A stretch of DNA of 64,000 nucleotides, from assembly GCA_026416815.1 (NCBI GenBank), contig JAOAEJ010000023.1, forward strand, positions 62,001 to 126,000, given 5' to 3'. Positions 9,760 through 17,834 of the stretch are shown here, piece after piece. How positions within the stretch are numbered: the stretch's first letter is position 1; the number at the start of each line of letters is the position of its first letter. Source of the DNA: Clostridia bacterium (GTDB taxonomy: Bacteria; Bacillota; Clostridia; Acetivibrionales; DSM-2933). The position numbers and the translations under genes are program-made. The notes beneath the pieces were generated by a model, which had not been told where the DNA came from, ran no database searches, and saw nothing but the letters and a program-made list of their open reading frames with translations.

Positions 9760-9982
9760 TTTTTTACCTCCCGTAGAAATTTATTTAGACTTATTTACTT
9801 GGCTGTTAGTATACAGCTCATTTGATAAAATACTTTTAAGTTTTTGTTAAATATTTGGTAGCTAAGTATGTATAAGTCAATATAATACAAAAATTAACAA
9901 AAAGGTAATATGGTTTTTATATTACATGTATAGAATGATTAAGATTTTATATAAGTCCAAGAGATGGGGGGATAGATAAACT

Positions 9983-11128
9983 ATGATCAAAAAAATAGCA
10001 GTTTGTCTTGGGATGGTTATTTTGATAACCCTTGCAGCTTATACAGGTATTTATGCAGAAGGGCTGAAGCCTGATGAGATGGAAGTCATAAGCAAGTCAG
10101 ACGAAAGCTTTTCAAAAAAAGATTTTTCCAGTGCCGCTAATATGCTTGCACAGTTTTTGGATAACAATCCTGATACAAAAAATGAGAGCATATATTATAA
10201 GCTGGGTGATTTGTATGATAACTATATCTTTGACTTTGAAAAAGCAATTGAGGTATACAAAAAGTATCTTACTCTTTTTCCATCCGGGCGCTTCCGTGAT
10301 ATTTTTAGCGCAAATCTAAGCTATCTCGAGAAGAACAGGAAGGACTGGAGTGTACTAAAGGAATACAGGCATATAGTATTTACTTCCGAAGCACGAGCTT
10401 CATCGGAAAATATAGAAATGATGGAGGAACTGCTTGTAAAACATACAGCTTCATCAATAAGGCCTGATATGCATAACTGGCTGGCAAAGGAGTATTTTCA
10501 AAACGGAAGGTACGGCAGGTCACTAAACAACATTGAGAAATTTATAGAGACCTTTCCCGACAATGGAAAACCTGATGCTGAAAAGTCTTTAGCATACATG
10601 CTGTATTCCGATGCATCGATAAAAAATCATAGGTATTCTGAGGCGCAAAATGCATTGGATAAAGTCATGCAAATGGGTAACCCCAACAGTTATTTGGACT
10701 ATGATGAGAAGGTAAGGTACATCATAAAGGAAAAAAGTTTGTGGATGGCATATATTATTTCCGGTGTTTTCGTTTTCCTGCTAGCAGTGCTGATTTTTAT
10801 ATTCAGACCATGGCGAGAAAAAAATTTCGACCTAAGCCTGAGTAATTGTTGGAAACAGTTATTCCTGATGACAGCTGTTACAATTGGGTCGATGGTTTAT
10901 GTTAACTATCTGAATCATGGGCTTCTTCCGGTGTTTCCTGCGATATTGGTTGCAGCAATTGCTGTTTTGGTTATTATTAGAATGCTTTCATATGTAGCTT
11001 ACAAGATTAAAAAGCCTGTATATTTTGCTGTGAGCTTTTTACTAATGATTTCAGGGACTTACATTTCACTTTATGTTACTGATAGTGTATCAATTGTTTG
11101 GAATTTAGTTCAGAGCCTGAAGGGCTAA
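9983..11128 (+). CDS. Exported TPR-repeat protein with C-terminal membrane domain
   Basis: 381 residues, GGGGGGAT site before the ATG. An N-terminal signal or anchor helix (about 5-25) ends near YAEG. Residues 28-245 are helical-hairpin repeats of TPR type, for example SFSKKDFSSAANMLAQFLDN, YEKAIEVYKKYL-like and GRYGRSLNNIEKFIETFP. About four membrane helices then follow (254-272, 292-308, 315-335, 345-375). It is the first gene of a tight three-gene unit; the next start is 4 bases beyond its stop. The TPR part, probably outside the membrane, may bind a peptide or protein partner. Exact function is unknown. Confidence 0.8.
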   Translation: MIKKIAVCLGMVILITLAAYTGIYAEGLKPDEMEVISKSDESFSKKDFSSAANMLAQFLDNNPDTKNESIYYKLGDLYDNYIFDFEKAIEVYKKYLTLFPSGRFRDIFSANLSYLEKNRKDWSVLKEYRHIVFTSEARASSENIEMMEELLVKHTASSIRPDMHNWLAKEYFQNGRYGRSLNNIEKFIETFPDNGKPDAEKSLAYMLYSDASIKNHRYSEAQNALDKVMQMGNPNSYLDYDEKVRYIIKEKSLWMAYIISGVFVFLLAVLIFIFRPWREKNFDLSLSNCWKQLFLMTAVTIGSMVYVNYLNHGLLPVFPAILVAAIAVLVIIRMLSYVAYKIKKPVYFAVSFLLMISGTYISLYVTDSVSIVWNLVQSLKG

Positions 11129-11132
11129 AATT

Positions 11133-11354
11133 ATGAAGAAAGGATTGATGTTTATGCACTCCAGGAGAAAGGGCAAGATACTGAAGGTAAGGCTGGGATA
11201 TAATGCAAACTCTAGTTCCATAGCAACGATTGTTTCGGTGTTTATCTGGGGTTCTGCTGCAGTGGCTCTGGTTATAAATATGATCTCAGCTGCACTTTTT
11301 ATAAAAACAGATAAGGAGAAAGCCGGAGTGGAGGAAGAATGCGCAAGAATGTAA
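11133..11354 (+). CDS. 73-residue single-TM peptide encoded before a radical SAM gene
   Basis: The ATG follows the upstream stop by 4 bases, with GAAGGG as the likely ribosome binding site. The N-terminal 27 residues are very basic (MHSRRKGKILKVRLGY). One hydrophobic helix spans about 31-55 (IATIVSVFIWGSAAVALVIN), and the tail is acidic, ending EEECARM. Its last 16 bases overlap the start of the radical SAM gene, implying translational coupling. It could be a small membrane partner or a substrate peptide of the radical SAM enzyme. No known precursor-peptide class was recognised. Two inner ATGs (11148, 11154) are possible alternative starts. Confidence 0.7.
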   Translation: MKKGLMFMHSRRKGKILKVRLGYNANSSSIATIVSVFIWGSAAVALVINMISAALFIKTDKEKAGVEEECARM

Positions 11355-12505
11355 TTGATGATAAAAAAGTAGTAAGATATGAGTCGTTTGGAGGAATTGT
11401 CGGGTTAAATAACCCACCGACCTTAGTATTTGTTGACAGGGAATTTATGAAGGAGATGGGTTATGAAAGCTCAGAGCTTTGGCAACAACAAAGAAACTAT
11501 CTTTCTGCACCTACTGAAGTACATTTTAACATAACAAATGCTTGTCCAATGAGCTGCAGGCATTGTACCTCCGACTCCGGCAGCAGAAGCAGCGGTGATT
11601 TATCAAATGAGGACATCAAAAAGGCCATTGACGTATTAAGTGAAATGAAAGTATTTCACATTGCATTTGGTGGGGGAGAGCTTTTTGAAAGGACCGACGC
11701 CATAGATATTGCAGAGTATGCAAGTTCAAAGGGTATAGTACCCAACGCTACCACAAATGGCTATTATATAACCACTCCATTGGCAGAAAAATGTAAGGTG
11801 TTTGGGCAGATTAACATAAGCATAGACGGAATAGGCAGTAAATACGGTGTTATCAGGGGAGTGGACTCATTTGAATATGCTGACAGGGCAGCAAAGCTGC
11901 TTGTTGAAGCGGGTGTAAATACAGGTATTAACTGTATGGTTACAAATGCAAACTTCGATGACCTGGAAGAGGTAGTAGCCTATGCAGCCGATATCGGTAT
12001 GAAAGAAGTTTTATTTCTGAGGCTCAAGCCTTCGGGAAGGGCAAAAGCCATATATGATAAGTATAAGCTTACACAAGAGCAAAATAAATTATTTTATCGC
12101 TCTTTAATGAGGATGGCAAGGAAATATAAAATAAATTTACAGGTTGACTGCTCATTTATTCCTCACATCTGTTATCATAATCCCCCTGAGAAAGTTATGA
12201 AACTGCTTGGAATAGAAGGCTGTGAAGGTGGTAATGTATTATTAGGTGTGCGTCATGACGGATTAATAAATGCATGTAGCCACTACCCAAGCTATTATGA
12301 AAATATACACAAGCTTCCACATATGTGGAATGAACACGAGCATTTCAAGCAGTTCAGGGAAAGGCATATAACTGATGAAACTTGTATCAAATGCAACTAC
12401 TTTAAGCTTTGCAGGGGAGGGTGCCCACTTTTTTCTGAATTCATTACCGGAGATTTTAATGCGCCTGACCCAGAATGTCCGATAATCAGACAGAGGCAGT
12501 TGTAA
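11339..12505 (+). CDS. Radical SAM/SPASM-type maturase
   Basis: 388 residues. The GAGGAAGA site and start lie inside the end of the preceding small gene. An N-terminal segment of about 55 residues precedes the radical SAM core. CPMSCRHC (CxxxCxxC, near residue 69) binds the SAM-cleaving 4Fe-4S cluster, and GGGELF is the SAM-contacting glycine motif. The C-terminus has the auxiliary-cluster pattern CIKCNYFKLCRGGCP with a further Cys near the end (DPECP), typical of SPASM/twitch enzymes that modify peptides. No reductase or protease gene is adjacent. Substrate is unknown; the co-encoded 73-residue peptide is the natural candidate. Confidence 0.88.
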   Translation: MRKNVIDDKKVVRYESFGGIVGLNNPPTLVFVDREFMKEMGYESSELWQQQRNYLSAPTEVHFNITNACPMSCRHCTSDSGSRSSGDLSNEDIKKAIDVLSEMKVFHIAFGGGELFERTDAIDIAEYASSKGIVPNATTNGYYITTPLAEKCKVFGQINISIDGIGSKYGVIRGVDSFEYADRAAKLLVEAGVNTGINCMVTNANFDDLEEVVAYAADIGMKEVLFLRLKPSGRAKAIYDKYKLTQEQNKLFYRSLMRMARKYKINLQVDCSFIPHICYHNPPEKVMKLLGIEGCEGGNVLLGVRHDGLINACSHYPSYYENIHKLPHMWNEHEHFKQFRERHITDETCIKCNYFKLCRGGCPLFSEFITGDFNAPDPECPIIRQRQL

Positions 12506-12537
12506 CTATAAGGAATATTGAATCCTACTGCAAAGCA

Positions 12538-12694
12538 GCTTAAGATTCAAGGGGAAAACGCCCAAGGACGGGCGTTTTAGGCTTCATAGGGCAGGATGCC
12601 CTTTGAAGCCTACCACCCCGAACAGCGAGTGGAGGGGAGCGTCCGAGAGGGGAACCCAGCGCAATGGGTTCCCCTCTCGGAAACTGCTTTAGAC
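12538..12694 (+). repeat. GC-rich multi-hairpin repeat, copy 2
   Basis: About 157 bases aligned with the copy at 6948-7087. It is enclosed by AAAGCAG and CTGCTTT arms. Inside are hairpins AACGCCC/GGGCGTT, GGCTTCA..GGGC with GCCC..TGAAGCC, and GAGAGGGGAACCCA/TGGGTTCCCCTCTC. It carries about 17 extra bases before the last hairpin. An apparent minus-strand ORF here is an artefact of its high GC content. Confidence 0.75.
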
Positions 12695-12797
12695 AACTCC
12701 AAAGCCACTCCAAAATAACACCCCCCATTGACAAACCCCACAAAATCTGCCATAATTAATTCGACACTTATCAAAACGTGAAAAGGTTGTGTTACCA

Positions 12798-13085
12798 ATG
12801 GACACTAAAAAATACTCAAACATACTAAAAGCACTCTCCCACCCAAACCGCCTGGAGCTATTCCTTGAAATAGTAAAATGCCAGGAAAAAGACTATGAAG
12901 CGGGAGGCTGCGTAATATCCGACATAGTAAAATGCTTTAAAATAGGTGCTCCAACCATATCGCACCACTTAAAGGAACTATCAAACGCAGGACTCATAAC
13001 AACCGAAAAAAGAGGCAAGTTTCTAGTAGCTAGGGTAAACAAAGAAATAATAAGCGAGCTAAACAACCTATTTCCTAAAATATAA
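12798..13085 (+). CDS. ArsR-family winged-helix transcription regulator
   Basis: 95 residues from the ATG at 12798, with AAAAGG about 11 bases upstream. A GTG at 12789 is in frame but too close to that site. The fold is a compact winged helix: ALSHPNRLELFLEI, a recognition helix near APTISHHLKELSNAGLI, then a wing at TTEKRGKFLVARVN. Three Cys (KCQEKD, GGCVIS, VKCFK) might sense metal or thiol state but do not match a metal-box motif I can name. The EFR1 gene follows 56 bases later and is the likely target. Confidence 0.88.
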   Translation: MDTKKYSNILKALSHPNRLELFLEIVKCQEKDYEAGGCVISDIVKCFKIGAPTISHHLKELSNAGLITTEKRGKFLVARVNKEIISELNNLFPKI

Positions 13086-13141
13086 TTTTTTAAACAACGT
13101 TTTGATGGTTGTAAAAATGTCGAATAATAGGAGGGATACTC

Positions 13142-13921
13142 TTGTCCACAACACTATATTACTTTTCCGGAACGGGCAATTCTTACATCATAGCAAAAGA
13201 AATTCAAAAAAGGTTGGGCAACTGCGAGCTGACAGCTATAACCAGCATATGGAACCTGGACAACATCGCCGCTATGGCTGAAAACATCGGCTTTATATTT
13301 CCACTATATTGCATGGGTATGCCTAAGGTGGTACTGGACTTTATAAGAAAAATAGACCTAAACAATGCAAAGTATATCTTTACTGTAGTAACCAGAGGAG
13401 GGAAGGGCTATCAAGGAGGTGCACTAAAACAAACCCGTGAAGTGCTGATGAAAAAAGGAAAAAAACTTTCCTCAGGCTTTTACATCCGAATGCCCGATAA
13501 CTACATTCCGCTGCTAAAGGTTCCGCCAAAGGAACAACAGAAAATAATGTTTAAAGAAGCCGCTAAAAAAGTAGAAAAAATATCTGAGTTGATTAGCAAA
13601 AAAGAGGCTATTATGGAAAAAGAATATACAGCCTTCGCAGCACCGCTACTGTATAAACCCTTTATAAAAAGGGTCAGCCAAATTGATAAGGGATTCCATG
13701 TCACAGAAAAGTGCAACTCATGCGGTATGTGTGAAAAAGTATGCCATTTTAACAATATCAAAATGGTTGAAGGAAAGCCAAAGTGGCAGCATAACTGTCA
13801 GTTTTGCCTTGCATGTATAAATTACTGCCCAAAAAAAGCTATGGAATACAAAAAAGGAAGCAAAGGTAAGGAGAGGTATAATCATCCGGACGTTACTATA
13901 AACCTGTATACAAAAATATAA
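13142..13921 (+). CDS. EFR1-family flavodoxin-ferredoxin fusion
   Basis: 259 residues from a TTG start with GGAGGGA upstream. The N-terminal flavodoxin-like domain (1-about 150) begins with the FMN-phosphate loop YYFSGTGNSYIIAKEI. The C-terminal part carries two 4Fe-4S ferredoxin motifs, CNSCGMCEKVC and CQFCLACINYC. Proteins of this kind transfer low-potential electrons in anaerobes; the partner is unknown. It is probably co-transcribed with the ArsR gene and ends before a bidirectional terminator shared with fabF. Confidence 0.92.
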   Translation: MSTTLYYFSGTGNSYIIAKEIQKRLGNCELTAITSIWNLDNIAAMAENIGFIFPLYCMGMPKVVLDFIRKIDLNNAKYIFTVVTRGGKGYQGGALKQTREVLMKKGKKLSSGFYIRMPDNYIPLLKVPPKEQQKIMFKEAAKKVEKISELISKKEAIMEKEYTAFAAPLLYKPFIKRVSQIDKGFHVTEKCNSCGMCEKVCHFNNIKMVEGKPKWQHNCQFCLACINYCPKKAMEYKKGSKGKERYNHPDVTINLYTKI

Positions 13922-13975
13922 GCGGCTTATTATATTTAGTATATAAAAAGCTTTAGATATACCTGGAAAACATAA

Positions 13976-14015
13976 TACGCCAAGTCCTCCGAGTCTTTCA
14001 GGAGGGCTTGGCGTA
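13976..14015. terminator. Bidirectional terminator between EFR1 gene and fabF
   Basis: TACGCCAAGTCCTCC and GGAGGGCTTGGCGTA form a long stem between converging genes. Confidence 0.8.
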
Positions 14016-14047
14016 CCTTATCACTATATTATTTTACTAGCATATTA

Positions 14048-15283
14048 CTATTTCATCGCTTTTAAAACCAAAGTTGCATTATGCCCTCCAAAGCCGAAGG
14101 AATTGCTCAACGCATAAGTAATGTCCTTATTAATCCCAACATTAGGGATATAATTCAGATCACACTCAGGGTCAGGGGTTTTATAATTAATTGTTGGCGG
14201 TAAAAAGCTTTCCTTTAGTGCATATGCAGTTATAATAACTTCTACCGCCCCGGCAGCTCCCAGCAAATGACCGGTCATCGACTTTGTTGAGCTTATAGGA
14301 AGCTTATATGCGTATTCACCAAATACCGTTTTTATAGCCGCAGTTTCATTCTTGTCGTTTAAGTCTGTAGAGGTACCGTGGGCGTTTATGTACCCAATAT
14401 CTGTAGGGGATATTCCCGCATCTCCTATTGCCATCTTCATGCACCTGGCACCGCCTTCTCCTCCTTCTGCAGGAGCAGTTATGTGAAAGGCGTCGTTGGT
14501 ACAGCCGTATCCTACAATTTCAGCGACAATATTGGCGCCTCTGCTTAAAGCATGCTCAAGCTCTTCAAGTATTACAATACCCGAGCCTTCACCCATGATA
14601 AACCCATCCCTTTCAAGGTCAAAGGGTTTGCAGGCATCAGCAGGGTCCTCTTTCGTGGTCATAGTCTTACTGGAACAAAAGCCTGCAAGCCCCAGTTTTG
14701 TTATGGGCGCCTCAGCACCTCCTGCAATCATAATATCGGCGTCATTTCTTTGAATTACTTTAAAAGCCTCTCCGATTGCATTTGAGGACGATGCGCAAGC
14801 AGTTACAGTACATTCATTGTAGCCTTTAGCCCCATATTTAATAGCTATAAGGCCAGAAGCCATGTTTGGTATCAGCATCGGAACAAAAAAAGGACTGACC
14901 CTTCCTGCTCCCTTTTCAAGCAGTACGTTGTGCTGGGTTTCTAGTGTTTCTATGCCTCCTATGCCCGAGCCCACGATTACACCCATACGCTCCCTGTTTA
15001 TATTGTCAACATCCAGCATTGAGTCTTCTATAGACATCTTTGCTGCTGCCATAGCATACTGGGAGAATCTATCCATTCGTCTTAGTTCTTTCTTATCAAT
15101 AAAATCATCCGGTTTAAAATCCTTAATTTCTGCTCCAACCTTGGTGGGTAAATCCGATACATCCACTCTCTCAATTTTACTAATGCCGCTGGTCCCGCTT
15201 TTTATACCCTGCCAGAGCATATCAGCGCCCAAACCCAGGGATGTTACCGCACCCATACCTGTAATGACTACTCGTCGTTTCAT
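14048..15283 (-). CDS. fabF: Beta-ketoacyl-ACP synthase II
   Basis: 411 residues. The ATG at 15283 is chosen because AGGAGG lies 8-9 bases before it; an upstream ATG at 15316 has no such site. It condenses malonyl-ACP with acyl-ACP in fatty acid elongation. The thiolase-fold triad is complete: Cys in [12 protein letters not shown], His in [14 protein letters not shown], His in [13 protein letters not shown]-terminal [15 protein letters not shown] and the glycine-rich FGFGGHNA end are also standard. It stands alone, away from other fab genes, so it may be an extra copy. Confidence 0.95.
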   Translation of the reverse strand: MKRRVVITGMGAVTSLGLGADMLWQGIKSGTSGISKIERVDVSDLPTKVGAEIKDFKPDDFIDKKELRRMDRFSQYAMAAAKMSIEDSMLDVDNINRERMGVIVGSGIGGIETLETQHNVLLEKGAGRVSPFFVPMLIPNMASGLIAIKYGAKGYNECTVTACASSSNAIGEAFKVIQRNDADIMIAGGAEAPITKLGLAGFCSSKTMTTKEDPADACKPFDLERDGFIMGEGSGIVILEELEHALSRGANIVAEIVGYGCTNDAFHITAPAEGGEGGARCMKMAIGDAGISPTDIGYINAHGTSTDLNDKNETAAIKTVFGEYAYKLPISSTKSMTGHLLGAAGAVEVIITAYALKESFLPPTINYKTPDPECDLNYIPNVGINKDITYALSNSFGFGGHNATLVLKAMK

Positions 15284-15404
15284 TTTAAAAAACCTCCTGA
15301 TTACTGTAATAAGCACGGGAAATATTTACTTAAATAAAAATAACATATATAATCATAAAGAAATGAACCGTTATTGCTTTCTTATAGTGAAAGGGGCAAA
15401 AAAT

Positions 15405-16331
15405 ATGCTGGATACCAAAAGTGCTATAAAATCGTGTATAGGCTACATTGAAAGCAATATAAACAACAAAATTTCCCTGGATGATATTGCGTATCACACA
15501 GGCATTTCAAAATACTATTTGCACAGAATATTTAAGTCCCTCACAGGGCAATCCATTATAGACTATGTTCAATCACGCAAGCTGTCGTCAAGTATAAATG
15601 AACTTATAAATACCAACATGAGGGTTATAGATATAGCGTTGGAATACGGCTTTGACCATGAACAATCCTATATCAGAGCGTTTAGGAAGAAATTCGGTTA
15701 TACGCCGTTAAAAGTCAGGTCGGATCAGATTTCAATAAATATTACCGAGAGAATCAACATAAATGATATTCTATCCATCAATAACTCGGTAACCTATAAG
15801 CCTTTCTATGTTTTTAAGCAGAAATTTAATCTTATAGGGAATAAATATAAGATATTAAGTAGGTCCGGTGATAATATTGCAAATAATTGCGGAAGGGACT
15901 TCTTTTATAATCACAAAGATAAAATTACTAATGCGGTAAATCCTGAGGTATATTTTGGATATACCGACTGGAGTGGATATGATAAAGGATATATATATTA
16001 CATTCCTTCCATACAGGTTAGTGACCTCAATCACGTACCCGAAGGAATGGTGGGGATTTCCATACCCGCGCACAAGTATGTTGTATTTCGTTTTGTGGGC
16101 TTCTTCCGGCCCGAAGAAATAAAAGGAAGGCAGGTGGGGCGGCTGATAGTGCATTTATATCGTAAATGGATTACCAACTCCGGCTTTAAGTCTGCAGATA
16201 AATTTAGATTTGAATATGCTGATATAGGGCTATCAAATGACAACTACTGTGAGTTAGATATTTATCAACCTATAATTGAAGAAAACGAAACTTATATAGA
16301 ATATGCAGCCCTAAATCCATGCGGACAATAA
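15405..16331 (+). CDS. AraC-family regulator with GyrI-like effector domain
   Basis: 308 residues from the ATG at 15405 (AAGGGG site). The frame is open far upstream, but only by running antisense through fabF. The N-terminal pair of helix-turn-helix motifs (1-105) includes ISLDDIAYHTGISKYYLHRI and IALEYGFDHEQSYIRAF. The C-terminal half (about 150-300) is a GyrI-like effector-binding fold with VYFGYTDWSG and IPAHKYVVFRFVG. Family members bind a small hydrophobic ligand and activate a nearby gene. It is divergent from fabF, whose promoter it could control, and there is no adjacent efflux gene. Confidence 0.9.
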   Translation: MLDTKSAIKSCIGYIESNINNKISLDDIAYHTGISKYYLHRIFKSLTGQSIIDYVQSRKLSSSINELINTNMRVIDIALEYGFDHEQSYIRAFRKKFGYTPLKVRSDQISINITERININDILSINNSVTYKPFYVFKQKFNLIGNKYKILSRSGDNIANNCGRDFFYNHKDKITNAVNPEVYFGYTDWSGYDKGYIYYIPSIQVSDLNHVPEGMVGISIPAHKYVVFRFVGFFRPEEIKGRQVGRLIVHLYRKWITNSGFKSADKFRFEYADIGLSNDNYCELDIYQPIIEENETYIEYAALNPCGQ

Positions 16332-16554
16332 TAATAACAATGGGGCATAGTCCTCCTCGTGTTATCGAAAAGCCTCCCAAGGCAGCTTTTAAGCGGCAAA
16401 AAAGGCTTATTGAAACAAAATCAAAAGCCCCTCATCAGATTTTAAAATTTATTAATAATCCTTAAACTCATGAATATACTATACTGTTCCTATAAGAATG
16501 ATTCAAATTCTTACAGGAATAATATAAAGATAAATTTGAAAGGGGAATCACCAA

Positions 16555-16701
16555 ATGATGATGTCCGATTGCTGTGAAAACTGCTGCCACTGTGAGGAGA
16601 AAGAAGAAAACGCTATGTTGTGTACAAAGAAAAATGAATGCGTAGACCCGAAAAGCTGTTGTGACGACTTCCAATGCGATTGTGATTGTGCTTGTGAATA
16701 A
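16555..16701 (+). CDS. 48-residue cysteine-rich protein, metallothionein-like
   Basis: A short ORF starting with three consecutive ATGs, AAAGGGG site 9-15 bases upstream, and a strong terminator 12 bases after the stop. Of 48 residues 13 are Cys, grouped as CCENCCHC near the N-terminus, single Cys at 23 and 29, CC at 35-36, and CDCDCAC at the C-terminus. Acidic residues dominate the rest. This composition suggests binding of metal ions or an iron-sulfur/zinc cluster, but I cannot assign a named family. There is no signal peptide, so it is probably cytoplasmic. Confidence 0.75.
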   Translation: MMMSDCCENCCHCEEKEENAMLCTKKNECVDPKSCCDDFQCDCDCACE

Positions 16702-16712
16702 TGCAGTACTTA

Positions 16713-16743
16713 AAAAAAGAGGATTCTAGACAATCCTCTTTTT
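16713..16743 (+). terminator. Terminator after Cys-rich ORF
   Basis: AAAAGAGGATT and AATCCTCTTTTT form a stem with a 6-base loop. It may serve ispF from the other strand as well. Confidence 0.85.
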
Positions 16744-16764
16744 CATACATATAGCTAACGAAGA

Positions 16765-17235
16765 CTATATAACCGTCACACAACTAAATACCTGTATACC
16801 CTTACCCTGACCAAACTGGGTAAGTCCTTCTCCGGTAGTAGCTGTTATACCTACGCAGTTCTCGGGGATATCCAGAAGTTCAGCCAGGCTCTTCCTCAAT
16901 TCGGGAATTTTGGGCGATATCTTGGGTGTAGAGCACTCAATTGAAATGGATACATGTACTATCTTACTTCCATCGAGGTACTTCATAGCCTCCTTCAGGT
17001 ATACCCTGCTATCGGTTATGCCTTGCTTGAGGCACAAATCATCACTTACTTTACCCAGTATATTAACACATGTAACCCCTGATATGGCATTTGTAATAGA
17101 ATGCAGTATTACATCAGCGTCACTGTTTCCGTCAAGGGGGGGACAATCCTCAAATACTACTCCTCCAAGAATAAGTTTTTTTGTTTTATCTTCAAAATCA
17201 AACCTGTGGCTATCCTGTCCTATGCCTACCTTCAT
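16765..17235 (-). CDS. ispF: 2-C-methyl-D-erythritol 2,4-cyclodiphosphate synthase
   Basis: 156 residues, standard for IspF. It converts CDP-ME 2-phosphate to MEcPP in the MEP pathway. The zinc-ligand motif GIGQDSHRF is at the N-terminus. GNSDADVILHSITNAI supplies further active-site residues, and the C-terminal TATTGEGLTQFGQGKGI is a family hallmark. It lies between a terminator and the leader region of proS and is transcribed away from proS. The inverted, isolated position compared with ispD indicates a rearrangement of the usual ispD-ispF-proS order. Confidence 0.95.
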   Translation of the reverse strand: MKVGIGQDSHRFDFEDKTKKLILGGVVFEDCPPLDGNSDADVILHSITNAISGVTCVNILGKVSDDLCLKQGITDSRVYLKEAMKYLDGSKIVHVSISIECSTPKISPKIPELRKSLAELLDIPENCVGITATTGEGLTQFGQGKGIQVFSCVTVI

Positions 17236-17368
17236 ATAAATACCAACCTTCTTGTAATAATATACAAAGTGATTATATATAATTTAACATCGACAGGCAA
17301 TATAATATTTAACGTATGTTGCAATAAAGATTTTACCCATAGGAGTAAAGTGTTTACCTCTTTTTATA

Positions 17369-17492
17369 TATATAAATTGCAAAAAAGAATCTACAACGAA
17401 GTTCTCCCTAAATCTTTTTTGCAATTTGTTACCTTAAGTTATATTGCGATAATCAAAATTTTCCTTGTAATATCATTATCGCAATTTATATA
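17369..17492 (+). mobile_element. MITE family A, copy 1
   Basis: About 124 bases bounded by TATATAAATTGC and GCAATTTATATA. Two internal hairpins are present, one around AATCTAC/GTTCTCC and one formed by GCGATAAT/ATTATCGC. Copies at 19357, 32083 and 58447 match it closely. No transposase is encoded. Confidence 0.85.
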
Positions 17493-17585
17493 GATTGAAA
17501 TCAAAGATAGAAAAATGATTTCTCTGCGTATTGACACATCAAATTAGGTGTATTATATTAGTGTTAATATTATATATTATTCGAT

Positions 17586-17797
17586 GACGGGACATGAAAA
17601 AAGTGATGTTCAAAGAGAGTGGAGCCATTTGGTGGGAGGCTTCTGAACTCAAACTTTTTTTTCCCAGCCCCGAGAAGCAGCCGATGAGGATTGCCGGATA
17701 AGCTCCGATATAAGCTGAATGAGTCGGGTTTTTATACCAATTTGGGTGGTACCGCGGAAAGTAATTCCGTCCCTTTGTTAGGGGCGGTTTTTTGTTT
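17586..17797 (+). promoter_or_regulatory. T-box leader of proS
   Basis: Complete tRNA-sensing leader. AGAGAGTGGAGCC begins stem I near 17610. The T-box core GGGTGGTACCGCGG lies at 17744-17757. A terminator hairpin, CCGTCCC/GGGGCGG followed by seven T, lies at 17768-17797. Uncharged tRNA-Pro should stabilise the antiterminator and allow proS transcription. I did not assign the specifier triplet with certainty. Confidence 0.9.
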
Positions 17798-17834
17798 GTA
17801 AAAATATATAACTATACAAGGAGTGAAAGAAAGT

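Noticed and set aside
12540-12798. Minus-strand ORFs over the GC-rich repeat
   Set aside because: They arise from GC-rich hairpins; no ribosome binding site or family match.
14862-15404. N-terminal extension of the AraC-family gene
   Set aside because: This part is antisense to fabF; the true start at 15405 has a binding site and begins the HTH domain.
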